Position numbers and translations under genes: made by a program
In this document: positions 34,232-45,396 of the stretch, piece after piece
How positions within the stretch are numbered: position 1 is the stretch's first letter
How the letters are laid out: the number at the start of each line of letters is the position of its first letter
The notes under the pieces: model-generated
Database searches by the model: none
Seen by the model: the letters and a program-made list of their open reading frames with translations, nothing else
What the model was told of the DNA's origin: nothing
Assembly: GCA_019137255.1 (NCBI GenBank)
Contig: WPDH01000124.1
Location: 186,001-250,000, forward strand
Length of the DNA: 64,000 bases
Origin: Corinectria fuckeliana
Lineage: Eukaryota > Ascomycota > Sordariomycetes > Hypocreales > Nectriaceae
Direction of reading: 5' to 3'

Positions 34232-36631
34232 TCAGACTTTTTCCCGGCTATCCGCGGTGAGCAATTCTATTACTGGACCAACTAACTCTTGTTCCAAGCC
34301 AAGAGCCATCAATTGGCTAATCTTGACAGCGAACTCATGAGGTGAAGTGATAGCATTCCAAATTCTACCCTTGAGACCCACGTCCGTTTGGAAATCCATG
34401 ATAAACTGCTCAAGTCTCTTCGACGCGTCTAGGACACTGAGCTGAGGGTTTGCTCCAAGATCCAACAGAATAGGAGTACTGTCAACAGAGGCCTTTGGAA
34501 TTCGAATCGATAGCCCTGGGACATTTGGGTAATCTTCGACAATCGTGCAGACACCAGACACAGGGATCCCGTGGGTCGAGACTGACAGAGCAGATGGAAT
34601 TGCCATCAACGACAAGAATTTGATGGACCACTCTTTGCCTGCTGAGTCAAGTTCGAGTTGTCCCTTGGCTTGGCTGTAATTCAGGTGAATCTTCCGGGAG
34701 ATAGTCTTATCTTCTGATGCAATCTCGTCGTCTTCTAGGTCTTCGAGAATGGTGAACTCGCCATCCTTGCCCAGCACAACAAGCACTTCAATCCCGGAAG
34801 GATTCTTGCACCCATTTTGGGGTGTAGAGTCCATATCCAAAGGAATTATGGCTCCCTCAGGCGCGAGAAGGGGAATACTCTCGATGCTTCGATGCATCCT
34901 GACATGTCGATCACCATCGTAAACTAGTCCGTTGAAAATATCAACATGGCGACCGGGTGGCACCCATACATCCACAGCAGCAAATCTAGTCCTGCGGTCC
35001 CGCGGCTTCACGATCGGAGAGACAATGAGACTTGGACCAAGATAGTACTGGTTGGGCTTGCTGTAGGCTTCGTCGCGAGCGGGGAACTTCCAGTATAGCG
35101 GCTGCACGATTGGTTCGTCCTTGTAGGGCGAGGCGGCATTCATCGTGTAGAGGTAAGGAACCAGGCGGTGGCGGAACTGAAGGAACTTCTTCATGACCGC
35201 CGCGTGCTCCTGTTGGTAAATCCAGGGCTCTTTTGACGCCCAAGGACTGCTTGAGGAATGCAAGCGCATGATTGGGGACAAGACACCGAACTGGACCCAG
35301 CGAGTGGCGAGCTCATCGTCTCTGTAGCCGCCCATGTGGCCGCCGATATCATGGCTCCACCACCCGTAGCCGATGTTAGAGGACGTTGCGGTGAACTCGG
35401 GCTGAAACTCGAGGGACTCCCAGGTCATGATGGTGTCGCCAGAGAATCCAACAGGATATCGATGACTTCCTGGTCCGGCGAACCTGGAGAATATAAGAGA
35501 TCGTTTGTCGCCCTTGAGCTGATGATCTAGGAAATGAAAGTGATTCAGCAGCCACAAAGGGTCAAGGCCCGGAATCCTCGAGATGGGGCCTTGCTGCCAG
35601 TCGATCCACCAGAAGTCGCAACCGTCATTTTCGAGTTTTCGATGGAGTGTGTTGAGGTACGAGTACATGAACTTGGGGCTGGCGGGGTTAAACAAGATGG
35701 GAGCTTGGGATGAAGTGTCGTGTCCGAGATCCTTGGCCATGGCTTCGTACATATCCTCGTGATGATGAATCCCAGCGTGAGGGTGGTCGTTCAGTGTGAT
35801 CTTGAGGCTCTTCTCGTGCAGAGCACGGGTGAAGGCGCCCGGCTCCGGGAAGAACTTCTTTTCCCAGGTATAGCCAGTCCAGCCGGCATGAGGAATATCA
35901 TCCCCATGGACTCGATGCCATCCCATATCCAGGACAGCAACCGCTAGAGGAACGGACTCCTTTTCGAACTTGTCCATTAGACGCAAGTACCCCTCATCGG
36001 TATAGTCGTAGTACCGGCTCCACCAGTTGCCCAGTGCCCATCTCGGCAGTCGTGGTTGCTTGCCCGAGACTGCGTAGAAGCTGCTCATGGCCCGCTTGTA
36101 GTCGTAGCCATAGCAGAAAAGATAGCCATCTATACGGTCTCCCGGTCGACGAGGGGACACGAACCCCTGGCCGTCAAAGAGCATGGATTTGCTGTCGTCA
36201 AGGACCGAGTATCCGGCCCTCGAAAGAATGCCCGGCTCGACTTCACAGCGTCCGTCGACATCATCAAGAGTCCTGGCTGTGCCACCGAGATTCTGCGGCG
36301 TCTCTCCGTACCGCCAGTCAGCTCCCCAAAGCGTGTTCTTGTTGTTGAAGCTGACAGTGAACCCGTAGCGGTCGAAGCGTTTGCGATTGTATGTGACCTG
36401 GAAGGAGGCTGTTCTGACGTGGAGGTATTCGTCGGTGTCGGAGACGGTGAATTCCGGAGCGGGGAATCGTCGATTGAGAGCAAAGGTTGACGGGCGATCT
36501 TCGAAGATACCGTCTTCAGCCCATTCATATCGTAGCACGGTTTCGTTGATCAGCGTGAACCGAAAGTTGTCGCCAGCCACCACGGCGGCCGTGTTGGCGA
36601 TGGGGTCATTGGGAAAGGTGTATTTATCCAT
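34232..36631 (-). CDS. Glycoside hydrolase family 31 alpha-glycosidase (intracellular)
   Basis: Single-exon 799-aa retaining alpha-glycosidase. No signal peptide, so probably cytosolic. The N-terminal galactose-mutarotase-like domain is followed by the (beta/alpha)8 barrel with PRWALGNWWSRY (about 196-206), VAVLDMGWHR (231-240), the nucleophile Asp344 in CDFWWIDWQQG, acid/base Asp399 in VGFSGDT, and WWSHDIGGHMGG. A C-terminal beta domain completes the fold. The WWIDWQQG/NWWSRYYDY forms resemble fungal intracellular GH31 enzymes annotated as alpha-glucosidases or alpha-xylosidases; sequence alone does not choose between maltose, isoprimeverose or sulfoquinovoside substrates. It is transcribed divergently from the ApaH-like phosphatase gene. 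Confidence 0.93.
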   Translation of the reverse strand: MDKYTFPNDPIANTAAVVAGDNFRFTLINETVLRYEWAEDGIFEDRPSTFALNRRFPAPEFTVSDTDEYLHVRTASFQVTYNRKRFDRYGFTVSFNNKNTLWGADWRYGETPQNLGGTARTLDDVDGRCEVEPGILSRAGYSVLDDSKSMLFDGQGFVSPRRPGDRIDGYLFCYGYDYKRAMSSFYAVSGKQPRLPRWALGNWWSRYYDYTDEGYLRLMDKFEKESVPLAVAVLDMGWHRVHGDDIPHAGWTGYTWEKKFFPEPGAFTRALHEKSLKITLNDHPHAGIHHHEDMYEAMAKDLGHDTSSQAPILFNPASPKFMYSYLNTLHRKLENDGCDFWWIDWQQGPISRIPGLDPLWLLNHFHFLDHQLKGDKRSLIFSRFAGPGSHRYPVGFSGDTIMTWESLEFQPEFTATSSNIGYGWWSHDIGGHMGGYRDDELATRWVQFGVLSPIMRLHSSSSPWASKEPWIYQQEHAAVMKKFLQFRHRLVPYLYTMNAASPYKDEPIVQPLYWKFPARDEAYSKPNQYYLGPSLIVSPIVKPRDRRTRFAAVDVWVPPGRHVDIFNGLVYDGDRHVRMHRSIESIPLLAPEGAIIPLDMDSTPQNGCKNPSGIEVLVVLGKDGEFTILEDLEDDEIASEDKTISRKIHLNYSQAKGQLELDSAGKEWSIKFLSLMAIPSALSVSTHGIPVSGVCTIVEDYPNVPGLSIRIPKASVDSTPILLDLGANPQLSVLDASKRLEQFIMDFQTDVGLKGRIWNAITSPHEFAVKISQLMALGLEQELVGPVIELLTADSREKV

Positions 36632-37077
36632 GACGTAACGCGTGGGCTGAAGCTTGATCTCTTGTTTTGAAGATGCAGAGCGGCTGTTTATAGTGACTCA
36701 GTGAGTAACAAGGTCGAGCTGGGACGATTCAAATACTTAATTGTTGATGCAAGTGCCTGTCTGACTACTCGTCATATTTGTTGCTGGAGACGGGTGGCCT
36801 CATGTTGAGCCCCGCATTCTCACCATCTCTCTGTCTCACGATATATAGCGACCACATCATTCGCCGAGGCTTTGTGCACAAACACGTGGACAGACTCACG
36901 GTAGCTGAATGACAAAGCTTCTCCGCTCTCGAGGCGAATGATCGGCGTGGCATGTAATTGGTCTTCACCGCTACGTCAGCTTCTCCGTTGAGCCGCTTGA
37001 ACATCAGGGCTTTAGGATCCACAGGTAAGCTGGAACCCCTCCTTATATCTGATAGACGCCTTGTCTTAAACCGAAAT
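36632..37077. promoter_or_regulatory. Divergent promoter between GH31 and phosphatase genes
   Basis: 446 bp shared upstream region. The open reading of the phosphatase frame extends upstream into it but contains no ATG before 37078. No operator recognised. Confidence 0.4.
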
Positions 37078-38409
37078 ATGAGTAAACTACCACGGCTTAT
37101 AGGACCGACGGTAGCAGGAATCAAAATGGCTCAATCCCCCGGTCCAAGACCAGAAATGATCAACACAGCAAAAGGCAGCCTGCTACTGGTAAAATATCTT
37201 GATCCTGTGCACTTGCCGTTCTCAAACAACCCATCGGGGCTACCGACAGCGAAGGGCAAACCAGCAAGAAGATTGATTATTGTCGGCGACGTTCATGGCC
37301 ACATAACAGAGCTACGGCAGCTTCTTGGAAAGTTGGACTTCGATAACACGACCGGAGATCATCTTATCCTTACTGGAGACCTTGTTAACAAAGGTCCTGA
37401 CAGTGCCGCGGTCGTACAGCTTGCCATGGACCTCGACGCGGACGCTGTCAGAGGCAACAATGAAGACCGTGTCCTTCTTGAGAGTGAAGCCATGAAGGCA
37501 AAGTCAGACCCGAAATTCCCAGACAAGGACTTGTCCACAGACATCGGCAGTCTCTCTATCGCTAGTGATACAGACAGCACAAACAGCATGCTTGCCAGTG
37601 GCTGGCAAGCCATCTATTCTGCCAGGAACGATGAGAAGCCAACGTCTACCAGTTCCACTGAAAGTGATCGCGCAACGGCAGCCTCGCTCTCTGATGCCCA
37701 AACTGCATGGCTTGACTCGCTTCCGTTGATCCTGCGCATTGGACACTTCGCAGATGCCACTATACCGCCCTGGAACGCTGGCAACATACTTGTCGTGCAT
37801 GCAGGCATGGTGCCTGGGGTGCCGCTGGAGGAGCAGGACCCGTTGGCACTCATGAATATGCGCAGTCTAGTTTATTCGTCCCATGATGCACGGGAAAACT
37901 CAGGGCAAGGCCAGCTGTCTGATGCTGAGACTCACGATCATCAGGGCCAACTTTCCCTTCCCCCTGAAGCTGAGCGACGACGACATGGTGAACCTATCCG
38001 AGACAAGGACAACCACGGCGTGACACACTCGGTGGACGTCTCAAAGGGTGGCCGAGAAGTTGGGCACCCAATTGAAGGTCGTGGGGGAGCGGCCTGGAGC
38101 CATGCCTGGAACCTACACCAAAACTCGCTTGAATCGCCTGCCGAGCGAACAGTCGTTGTCTACGGACACGATGCATTGACCGGCCTCCAGGTTGAGCCCG
38201 TAGTAGAGCTTCGATTATGCAAAGAAGGAGTCGACAGCCCGACAAAAGGAACTCGGTATGCGTTTGGACTGGATTCAGGCTGCGTGTATGGAAAACAGTT
38301 GACTGCAATGGTTATGGAAGCCGACCTTGCGTCTGGTGGTATCATGCACCGGATCGAGCATGTTGATAGCACAGTGGCGACTAAACAGGATACAGAAGAT
38401 GCTGGATGA
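37078..38409 (+). CDS. Calcineurin-like phosphoesterase, ApaH-like phosphatase family, with altered GNH motif
   Basis: Metallophosphatase of about 443 aa, single exon. PPP/ApaH motifs: GDVHGH (first metal site), TGDLVNKGPDS (second), then RGNNEDR where the family has GNH[DE]; later metal-site His in VVHAGMVPG and VYGHDA, and SGCVYG near the end. This pattern matches fungal ApaH-like (ALPH/PPN2-type) phosphatases that act on dinucleoside polyphosphates, polyphosphate or capped RNA. The His of GNH is normally the proton donor; here the codon is AAT (Asn), so activity may be reduced or changed. A roughly 100-residue low-complexity insert (Ser/Asp/Gly-rich) lies between the halves. The start may be 37078 or the better-context ATG at 37126 (caaaATGG). 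No targeting signal evident. Confidence 0.85.
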   Translation: MSKLPRLIGPTVAGIKMAQSPGPRPEMINTAKGSLLLVKYLDPVHLPFSNNPSGLPTAKGKPARRLIIVGDVHGHITELRQLLGKLDFDNTTGDHLILTGDLVNKGPDSAAVVQLAMDLDADAVRGNNEDRVLLESEAMKAKSDPKFPDKDLSTDIGSLSIASDTDSTNSMLASGWQAIYSARNDEKPTSTSSTESDRATAASLSDAQTAWLDSLPLILRIGHFADATIPPWNAGNILVVHAGMVPGVPLEEQDPLALMNMRSLVYSSHDARENSGQGQLSDAETHDHQGQLSLPPEAERRRHGEPIRDKDNHGVTHSVDVSKGGREVGHPIEGRGGAAWSHAWNLHQNSLESPAERTVVVYGHDALTGLQVEPVVELRLCKEGVDSPTKGTRYAFGLDSGCVYGKQLTAMVMEADLASGGIMHRIEHVDSTVATKQDTEDAG

Positions 38410-38974
38410 TGGGGGTTTATAGAAGACAGCTCTAATGAGTGAATAAACCCCAGCGCCGAGTGTTAAGTTTCGGGGTGCACATACTATCATGCTTCCCAGT
38501 ACCTTCATAGTAGACGTGAATAGCGTTCTCGGCTTCTAGCTAGCTTCAGAGACAAGTTAAATGCTAGGCTGAAGTCGTTACGAGATCTTTGACATCTATA
38601 GATCCCGTGATTTCAGAACGACCTAGATATATTGCACAGAAAGCAATATTAGAGCACGAGGTTGATCACAGCATAGACTCAAAGTTAGAATGGAGAACGC
38701 CAACAAGAGTCGATATTTTCCTTCTTCGGGTCGCATCCTTTGTGATTAGTCAAACAAGCCAGCGTTGTCAAAATGGTGTCATGTAATAAGGCGCCATGCC
38801 ATCATTTTAATGGTTTTGATTCATAGTATTAGCGAGATCTGCCTCTTAGATTTTTAAACATCCAGACTTTCTACTATTGAACCATGCTGTTGAAATCGGC
38901 CTAGCCAACAGAACCAAAAAAACCGACAAGGTCATCATGCTACTCACTATTCTACACCTGAGGATACGAAAGCC
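38410..38974. other. Intergenic 3' region of convergent genes
   Basis: 565 bp separating the phosphatase and M43 protease 3' ends; no supported gene. Confidence 0.4.
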
Positions 38975-39928
38975 CTACTGATAGCTAGCTCTGTAGGTGT
39001 CCCAGTAGCTGTAGAAGCGATCCTCCTGGCCAGAAGTGAATCCAGTGAAGCAGTCACTGGGATAAAGTTAGCTTTTGCAAACCAACAGGATTGGTCCTTC
39101 GCTCACTCATCAGAATAGTCCATGTAGTTGGTAACGGGATCATCTCCGGCGACGCTAGGGCAAGTGTCGCGACCAATCTCGCAACCATAGGCCTCCTCAG
39201 CCTCAGCAGGGGTGTCGGAAACATAGTCACCACTGCCGCCACAGCTGTAGCCTTCAAACGTGTGGTACACTACCAATTTGGTTAGTACTCGTAGTGGATA
39301 GAATTCTCCGAGGAAAGAAGCTTAGACAAATCTTACATCCCAGCCAGTGGCCAATCTCATGAGTAGCAGTGTGGCCCAGGTTATAGCCAGTCTCGCTACC
39401 GCCGGGTACCGTGGACGAGCGAATGACAACACCATCATAGTAGAAGTCATCGGAGCCGGTGGTGACAGTTTGTGGGAAGTAGGCATAGCCGAGATACTGG
39501 GTTCCTGGCTCAAAATAAACGTTCAGGTCGGCGTATGTGCCCGCGCGCAGCGCCTTCTTCATCGCCAGCTCGGACCGATCGTTGGCCCAGTTGGTGTTGA
39601 TGGTCCAGTCGGCACCCGCCTGAGTAAAGGAGATGTCATGGGGAGCGTACGCGTCGTTCAGGACGTCCAGCTGGGAGTCCAGACTCGCCTGAGTAAGGTA
39701 GCCTCCGCTGACAGAGCTGGACGTGGCAAGGACGTGCCAGTAGACATTGATGGAGATGGTAGCAGCCCTCGAAACGTTCCCAAGGGCACGAGCGCTTGAT
39801 TCCTTGCGCATGAAGGACTCGGCGACTTGAGCCTGCTCTTCAGTAGGGCCCGGGGTGCCGCAAGTACGCAGGGCAAAGGCGCTGGATGCCGCCACGAGGG
39901 CGGCAAGGAAGACAGATTTGAACGACAT
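38975..39928 (-). CDS. Secreted M43 (pappalysin/cytophagalysin-type) metalloprotease
   Basis: Secreted zinc endopeptidase. Exons 39928..39337, 39269..39107 and 39056..38975 give 278 aa. The signal peptide is MSFKSVFLAALVAASSAFA, followed by CGTPGPT and a short propeptide. The extended zinc motif HEIGHWLGLYH is split by intron 1 and restored exactly when spliced. The Met-turn is NYMDY, and the disulfide Cys pattern (YSCGGSGD, YGCEIGRDTCPS, DDCFTGFT) is typical of the fungal Mep1-like group. Typical fungal-secretome enzyme with roles in protein degradation and, in some pathogens, processing of surface antigens; role here not known. Full length, all catalytic residues present. Confidence 0.93.
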
Positions 39929-41741
39929 GTTGCCAGAGTTGTCAGAAGAACCGCAGAGAGCAAGACCCGAAACAGTCTGAGCTAGAATAGGATGAAGGAG
40001 GTGAAGGGGCAGAAGAGTTGATAATACTGGAGGCTTACACCACGGCTTTATAGTTGACTCGAAATCGCTCCTCCCAAAGCAAAAGAAGAGATATTTGTAA
40101 CCTACAAAAAGCCTTATCAGACCTCTAAAAGAAATCCAACAACATTATCAAGGTTGTCTACCTGATACCCACGTCCCAGCCATCGTCACCTTGCTTCATG
40201 CAACATATGATCGTACTGACGCCTGCCTATCCTAGCACCGTAGATAGAATTGATTGGGATGCCCCACTTCTAATAAGTTGCAATTCCATTGTCCCGAAAA
40301 TTCCATGAATCAGAACGTGCTAGCCACCCTGTTAAGAAATGCCAAGACGGACTTGATAGCGGAAGGGGGGTTACATTATCCTAGTTCTTGGTTGTCTCGC
40401 CAATAGGCACTTCGTAGAGTATTGCTTGATACAGTGATACAACCCACCTTCCTGATGTTCTTCCGTGCTCATTGTCACCGTGCATCATGCGCAGCCAGTT
40501 CCATCGTGGTACGCGTCGTTAATTACACCTGCCATTTAGGGCAGCGAATCGCCGTGACTGCATATAGCCCTTGCCAATGGAGCGTCTATCTAAAAGAACC
40601 ATATCAGTTAAGCTTCTTTCTGTCCAGTGTTTCCTATTATCGACTATTCCCGTCTGCCAAGAGAATGTCACCTTTCGTGGCGGTACCCCAGTCGCGGGAT
40701 AATGCCTATATTCCGGGGTTCAGCGTCTCACACCTCCCCTTCTAGGCGCTTGCAAAAGTTCTGTCATCTCAGCCCCTCCAGCGCAAGCAGCACCCAGGTT
40801 CGCGGGCTGGCCGACCACGGACTTGAGGTCCCATGCATACGCGCTCGAAGCCGCCCGCAGATTTTCCCGAATACGTCACAGGTGCTTTTATTCTTTGACC
40901 TTCTCCGCGGTAACAAGTTTTAGATCTTATACTGTGCTCAATGTTCCGCGATTATGGTCTGTCAAGGCTTTGAGCGGCTGGCCAGAGCGGGCCTCGCAAT
41001 GACCTTTACGCTTCCATGGGAACTGCGAGTCGCAACTAATTGAAATAATCCAACCTGTGACGGGGATTTCTCATTATTCTCTTCAGGGACTCACCTGCAT
41101 TTGAACTTCCTGCTGCGTCATCACTGGGTGGCCAACGATATCCTCGATGGAGTGGTCTTTAAGACGAGCCTCCCACTTTTAGGATATGGGGTATATAAGT
41201 CGTATCCCACGTCGGTCAAGGCGACCTACTGCTTAACTTAAGGCTATCTACTAGCTCCTGGTGAAAGCACTGTAGCTAACGAGTAACTGCTTCAAAACTG
41301 CAATACGGCAGAACTTGTCTCAATCACCATTCTTATCTCTTTTGGTGAGGGTTTCTCTTGCTACAATCTCCGTCTCGTTGCTGACATCTATCTGCATTAC
41401 TACCATGCAATCTCTCACGACAATACGTTTAACGGTAGAGCATGATCCGGGCATATCGAGCTTGAACTTCCCTACATGGACGGTTTCATAGGACCGGTAG
41501 GCCTAATCCACAGCCTGCCAAAATCGCGAGTCATTCAGCCAACCAACCATAAGTAGCACAAGGGTGGATCCATTACTTCACTTGGCTTAGTCTTCCCAGT
41601 CGGGGAAATGATTAGTCTATGGGTCGGGCAAAATCTGCTCCAGCACCAAGCTTAAAATTTCAGCCTCAAGCATACCGCCCATCACCAAGGCACGAGTCAG
41701 TCCCACGGCTAGCCTTGCTTGTACAGTCATTTCTACACACC
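39929..41741. other. Long gene-free divergent interval
   Basis: About 1.8 kb between the M43 protease (-) and MATE transporter (+). Open frames at 40422-40923 overlap in several frames without motifs. The in-frame ATG at 41619 could extend the MATE protein by 41 residues. No RNA gene recognised. Confidence 0.45.
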
Positions 41742-43208
41742 ATGACTTTGAATAGTCGACGTGAAGAAACGGGCGATGCCTTGGATGAAACAGCACCGCT
41801 CCTTGCAAGGCAGCCTTGCGTGCCGCAGGACGAAGCTGTCACCGGTCTAGGAAACATCTGGTCAGAGCTGCTGCTCATATGCCAGTATTCGGGCCCTCTT
41901 ATCATCACCTATCTCCTCCAATACTCGTCCACCGTCATCACAACCATCGTGGCCGGCCATCTCAGCGCCGACGACCTCGGAGCTGCGAGCATTGGCCTCA
42001 CGACTATGAACATCATCGGCTACGCCACCATTGAAGGGATGGCCACCGCCCTCGACACCCTTTGTGCCCAGGCTTATGGCTCCGGTCGCTTGACGAATGT
42101 CGGGCTTCACGTTCAGCGCATGCTGATCGTGATGGCCATCAGCATAGTCCCAATTGGGGCCTTTTGGTTATGCTCCCGTTGGTTTTTACCTCTCATCGTC
42201 AAGCAGCCGCAATTGGCAATCAAGGCCAGTGTTTTCCTGCAAGTCAGCGTGATTGGTCTTCCGGGATACGCCTTTTTCGAGGCAGGCAAGCGGTTCCTCC
42301 AGGCCCAAGGAGACTTCAAGTCAGGCACAATAGTGCTCATCATCTGCACTCCAGTCAACGCTATCCTTAGCTGGCTATTTACCATCAAGTTCAACATGGG
42401 TCTTCCCGGCGCCGCGTTAGCCCAGGCCCTGGCCACTAATCTCCGGCCGCTCCTACTGCTGCTTTACATTCTCCTCTTTGGGAAATGGTCCTTGCGATGC
42501 TGGGGCGGCTGGTCGCGAGAAGCCTTCCACTCATGGGGCGCTCTGCTCAGTCTGTCCACCGCGGGGACTGCAGTCAATATGGCGGAATGGCTGGCGTTTG
42601 AGATCCTCATGATCAGCACCTCCTATGTCGACACGAACCACCTTGCCGCGCAGACGATTCTCAGCACCATCTCCGTCATTACATGGCACATTCCTTTCTC
42701 GATTGGTGTTGCGATTAGTACACGCATGGGAAACTTCATTGGGGCAGGACTCACCCATCTCGCTCGGCGGGAAGCTGTGCTCTATGCCATCATCTTTCTA
42801 GCCATTGGGGTCTTTGATGCACTCTTCATATTCTTCCTCCGCCACCAGCTGACGCCCGTCTTCTCCAATGATCCAGAGGTGGTCAAAATAGCGGTCAAGT
42901 CCATGCTCGCAGTTGCAGCTTTCCAGATCATCGATTCTATCAATAGCGGCTGCAGCGCCATGCTGCGCGGGTTGGGCCGGCAGTCGGTAGCGGCGTGGGT
43001 AGTGCTGGCAGTGAACTATCTCACCGCAGTTCCCCTGGCTATCTGGCTGGAACTTGGAAGCCCGGACATGAAGGTTGATGGTATCTGGGTTGGTCTTGGG
43101 TGTGGCATGGTTTTGATTGTCGTCATTGAGTGCGGATATATGAAGTGGATAAACTGGCAAGATTGTGTAGACGATGTGAGAGAGAGGGAATCAGAGGAAC
43201 TAGAGTAA
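41742..43208 (+). CDS. MATE family efflux transporter
   Basis: Multidrug and toxin extrusion antiporter, 488 aa from the ATG at 41742 (cacaccATGac), which leaves the typical short acidic N-tail (MTLNSRREETGDALDETAPLL). Twelve hydrophobic segments follow. Family blocks: PLIITYLLQYSSTVITTIVAGHLSADDLGAASIG (TM1-2), EGMATALDTLCAQAYGSG, GYAFFEAGKRFLQAQGDF (end of N-lobe), GLPGAALAQALA, STAGTAVNMAEWLAFEI, AAQTILSTI and GVAISTRMGNFIGAG (C-lobe). This matches fungal/yeast Erc1-type MATE proteins, located in vacuolar or plasma membrane and exchanging H+ or Na+ for organic cations. An upstream in-frame ATG at 41619 would add a basic, Pro-rich 41-residue extension that looks non-coding. No introns. Confidence 0.93.
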   Translation: MTLNSRREETGDALDETAPLLARQPCVPQDEAVTGLGNIWSELLLICQYSGPLIITYLLQYSSTVITTIVAGHLSADDLGAASIGLTTMNIIGYATIEGMATALDTLCAQAYGSGRLTNVGLHVQRMLIVMAISIVPIGAFWLCSRWFLPLIVKQPQLAIKASVFLQVSVIGLPGYAFFEAGKRFLQAQGDFKSGTIVLIICTPVNAILSWLFTIKFNMGLPGAALAQALATNLRPLLLLLYILLFGKWSLRCWGGWSREAFHSWGALLSLSTAGTAVNMAEWLAFEILMISTSYVDTNHLAAQTILSTISVITWHIPFSIGVAISTRMGNFIGAGLTHLARREAVLYAIIFLAIGVFDALFIFFLRHQLTPVFSNDPEVVKIAVKSMLAVAAFQIIDSINSGCSAMLRGLGRQSVAAWVVLAVNYLTAVPLAIWLELGSPDMKVDGIWVGLGCGMVLIVVIECGYMKWINWQDCVDDVRERESEELE

Positions 43209-45396
43209 GTTGATAGACGATGGATGTGAAGGATATAGCCACTTGGCCTATATATATAGATACGATGACTTGCGTTGGTAAGAATAGACAAGTTCTAGCA
43301 AGAGACTAGATTACTTTACCCAGGCGTTGTAGGAAAGAGACGGGCAATATCATTAATTCAGAACCACCTGAACAACGGAGCCATTACTTCACTTCAATAC
43401 CTGGTGCTATACTAACAAAGTTAACTAGATGCTCCAGGTCGTAATAATGCATCAACTGAAAACACTCAAGCATCGGGACTGAGAAGTGTATGTTTTCCAA
43501 CCGGTGATCCCTGGTAGTCTTCGTGGCCGTTATTGTGTCGTCGAATACACTCAGCTTCGCCTCATCCTACCCTTCAACGACAGGCCCTTGTCTAGTCGAT
43601 AACAGTTCCCAAGTTTGATGATGGGCGGAGTAATCAGTCAGCTTGAGCCAGACCCATCTCCTGACTGAACCACTTGCCTCCGCCTCTCAACAATTACTGT
43701 ATATGTTAAATATTTTGCTACGCTGCTCGAGCTCGAAAGGACCCTCAGAATAACTGCTACTGAAACTTTAATTACTATTAATTATAAAACTTGACTGACA
43801 TGGTGGATATTTTCGATTGTGTTAGGGTGGAGTATAGTGAGCCATTGCAGTATAGTATGGGACTTCTCGAAGACGGAGACGGCCTAGCCGAGCTAGCTGT
43901 CTCCGACTTCTTTCAAAGTTCGCTGATAAGTGCGGAGGATACTAAGGTTGCTTGGCAAGGGTTGGATGCCGGTGCCTCAGCGTGGCGTCTAGTCATATTT
44001 CTGGTCTGGGCTAATTTAGTCGAGCAGAAGACTTGTTGGTATATTCGTTTCGGATCTCTGGTGAGAGACGGAAGAGAGCGGTTTTCTCGTGTACTTGGGA
44101 AGGACATGATGGTACTCCAAGACGAGAACCTGGCTGCAGCGGTAGAGAAGTAACTCTTCAGGGCATCAGGCTTAGGTCTTCGTCTTCTTGCCACTCTACC
44201 TCGACATCCCATCTGTTGGTGGTAGGCTCACTTCAGCGTGAACACACCAGACTAGACAACAACACTTACCATGAAGGCCTAGAAATTGGGTTGGGAATGG
44301 GAACTGTAGTCTTTCAAAGGGAAAAATCGCAGGAAGGGAAACATAAGTAAAAAGGATCAAAAGATGGCGCTTTCAATGATCATGAAAATAAGATATCAAG
44401 GAAAGAGGCTGCTGCGACAGCTTGGTCAGTCAAGTCGAAGGGACAAGATGAGTGTGGGCAAAAACAAACATATTAATTTAATAGAAGGAAAAAAAGCATG
44501 CCGTTCTAGCTAATCTGGGCAGGCAGCTGCTGTAAGTTCTAAGGCAGCTAGCTGACAGCCGACCCTACTTACTGTCATTATACCCTAGAAGTCCATAACC
44601 ACCAACACATCCTAAGATCAAAGCTCACCCCAGTAGAGCTCTTTAGATGCACTAGTTTGATTGGGGACACGTATTAAGTCCTAGGTTTGAGTTATTGCAG
44701 TTGGCTTTCCTAAATGACTGGGTGGTCTCTGCGGTCCCCTGGGTAGATGTAAGCTTCAGGTAGCTACCTAGGTACCTTGCGATGTAAGAAGTACCACGGC
44801 TCTATGCAATATGCGTGATGCAAGCCACAAACAACGGGTGCCATGCTAGGATTTACGATCAAGAATATACCGAACAGCAAAAGAACCTAACGCTTCGCCC
44901 GTCAGAATATTACCACTGATTGTATTGAGTAATGCCGAGTCAAAGTTCGGACAGTATAATTGCAGATCATTTGCCTTCCCTACTCGGGCGGGCGAGACAA
45001 TCCCGGGCGTAATCTACCTACATCTATTCGTACGTAGGTACCTATGCAAGGTTGAAGTAGCGCAAGGCAGTCAAAGGTTCCGGAACTCGGCAACAAGGCA
45101 GAGTGCACATGACGTTTTAGTGCGCCTTCGTTGGCCGATCCCGTCACAGATCGACTTGCTGTGTAGGCTCAGCCTCAGTGGCGGTGCCAAGCCGAAAACA
45201 TATAAAGCACGTCATGGCCTGGCCGGTTTCTTGCCTTGCTTGTTTACCTCAACTAGTCTTCCCCAGATCTTGGCACCGTCGCATCTCGGAACAGTGAAGG
45301 CCATCAGAGCATCAACAACGACAAAAGCACTTTCATATAACAACGCGAGCGCGAGAGTGAGAGCGAGAAAGCCATCGCAACAGCCGCATCGCCAAC
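43209..45396. other. Long gene-free interval
   Basis: About 2.2 kb. A 117-codon open frame (43800-44153) has no recognisable motif and an equally long antisense frame, so it is not called. Several TACCTAGGTACC-like words (about 44762-44774, 45034-45042) occur, a common oligomer in Sordariomycete intergenic DNA. The last few hundred bp are the promoter of the glycine-rich-domain gene. Confidence 0.4.

Noticed and set aside
36958..37077. Upstream 40-codon extension of the phosphatase
   Set aside because: No ATG in this part of the frame; the first ATG is 37078.
43800..44153. 117-codon open frame
   Set aside because: No motif, no intron-exon logic, and an equally long antisense frame; insufficient support.
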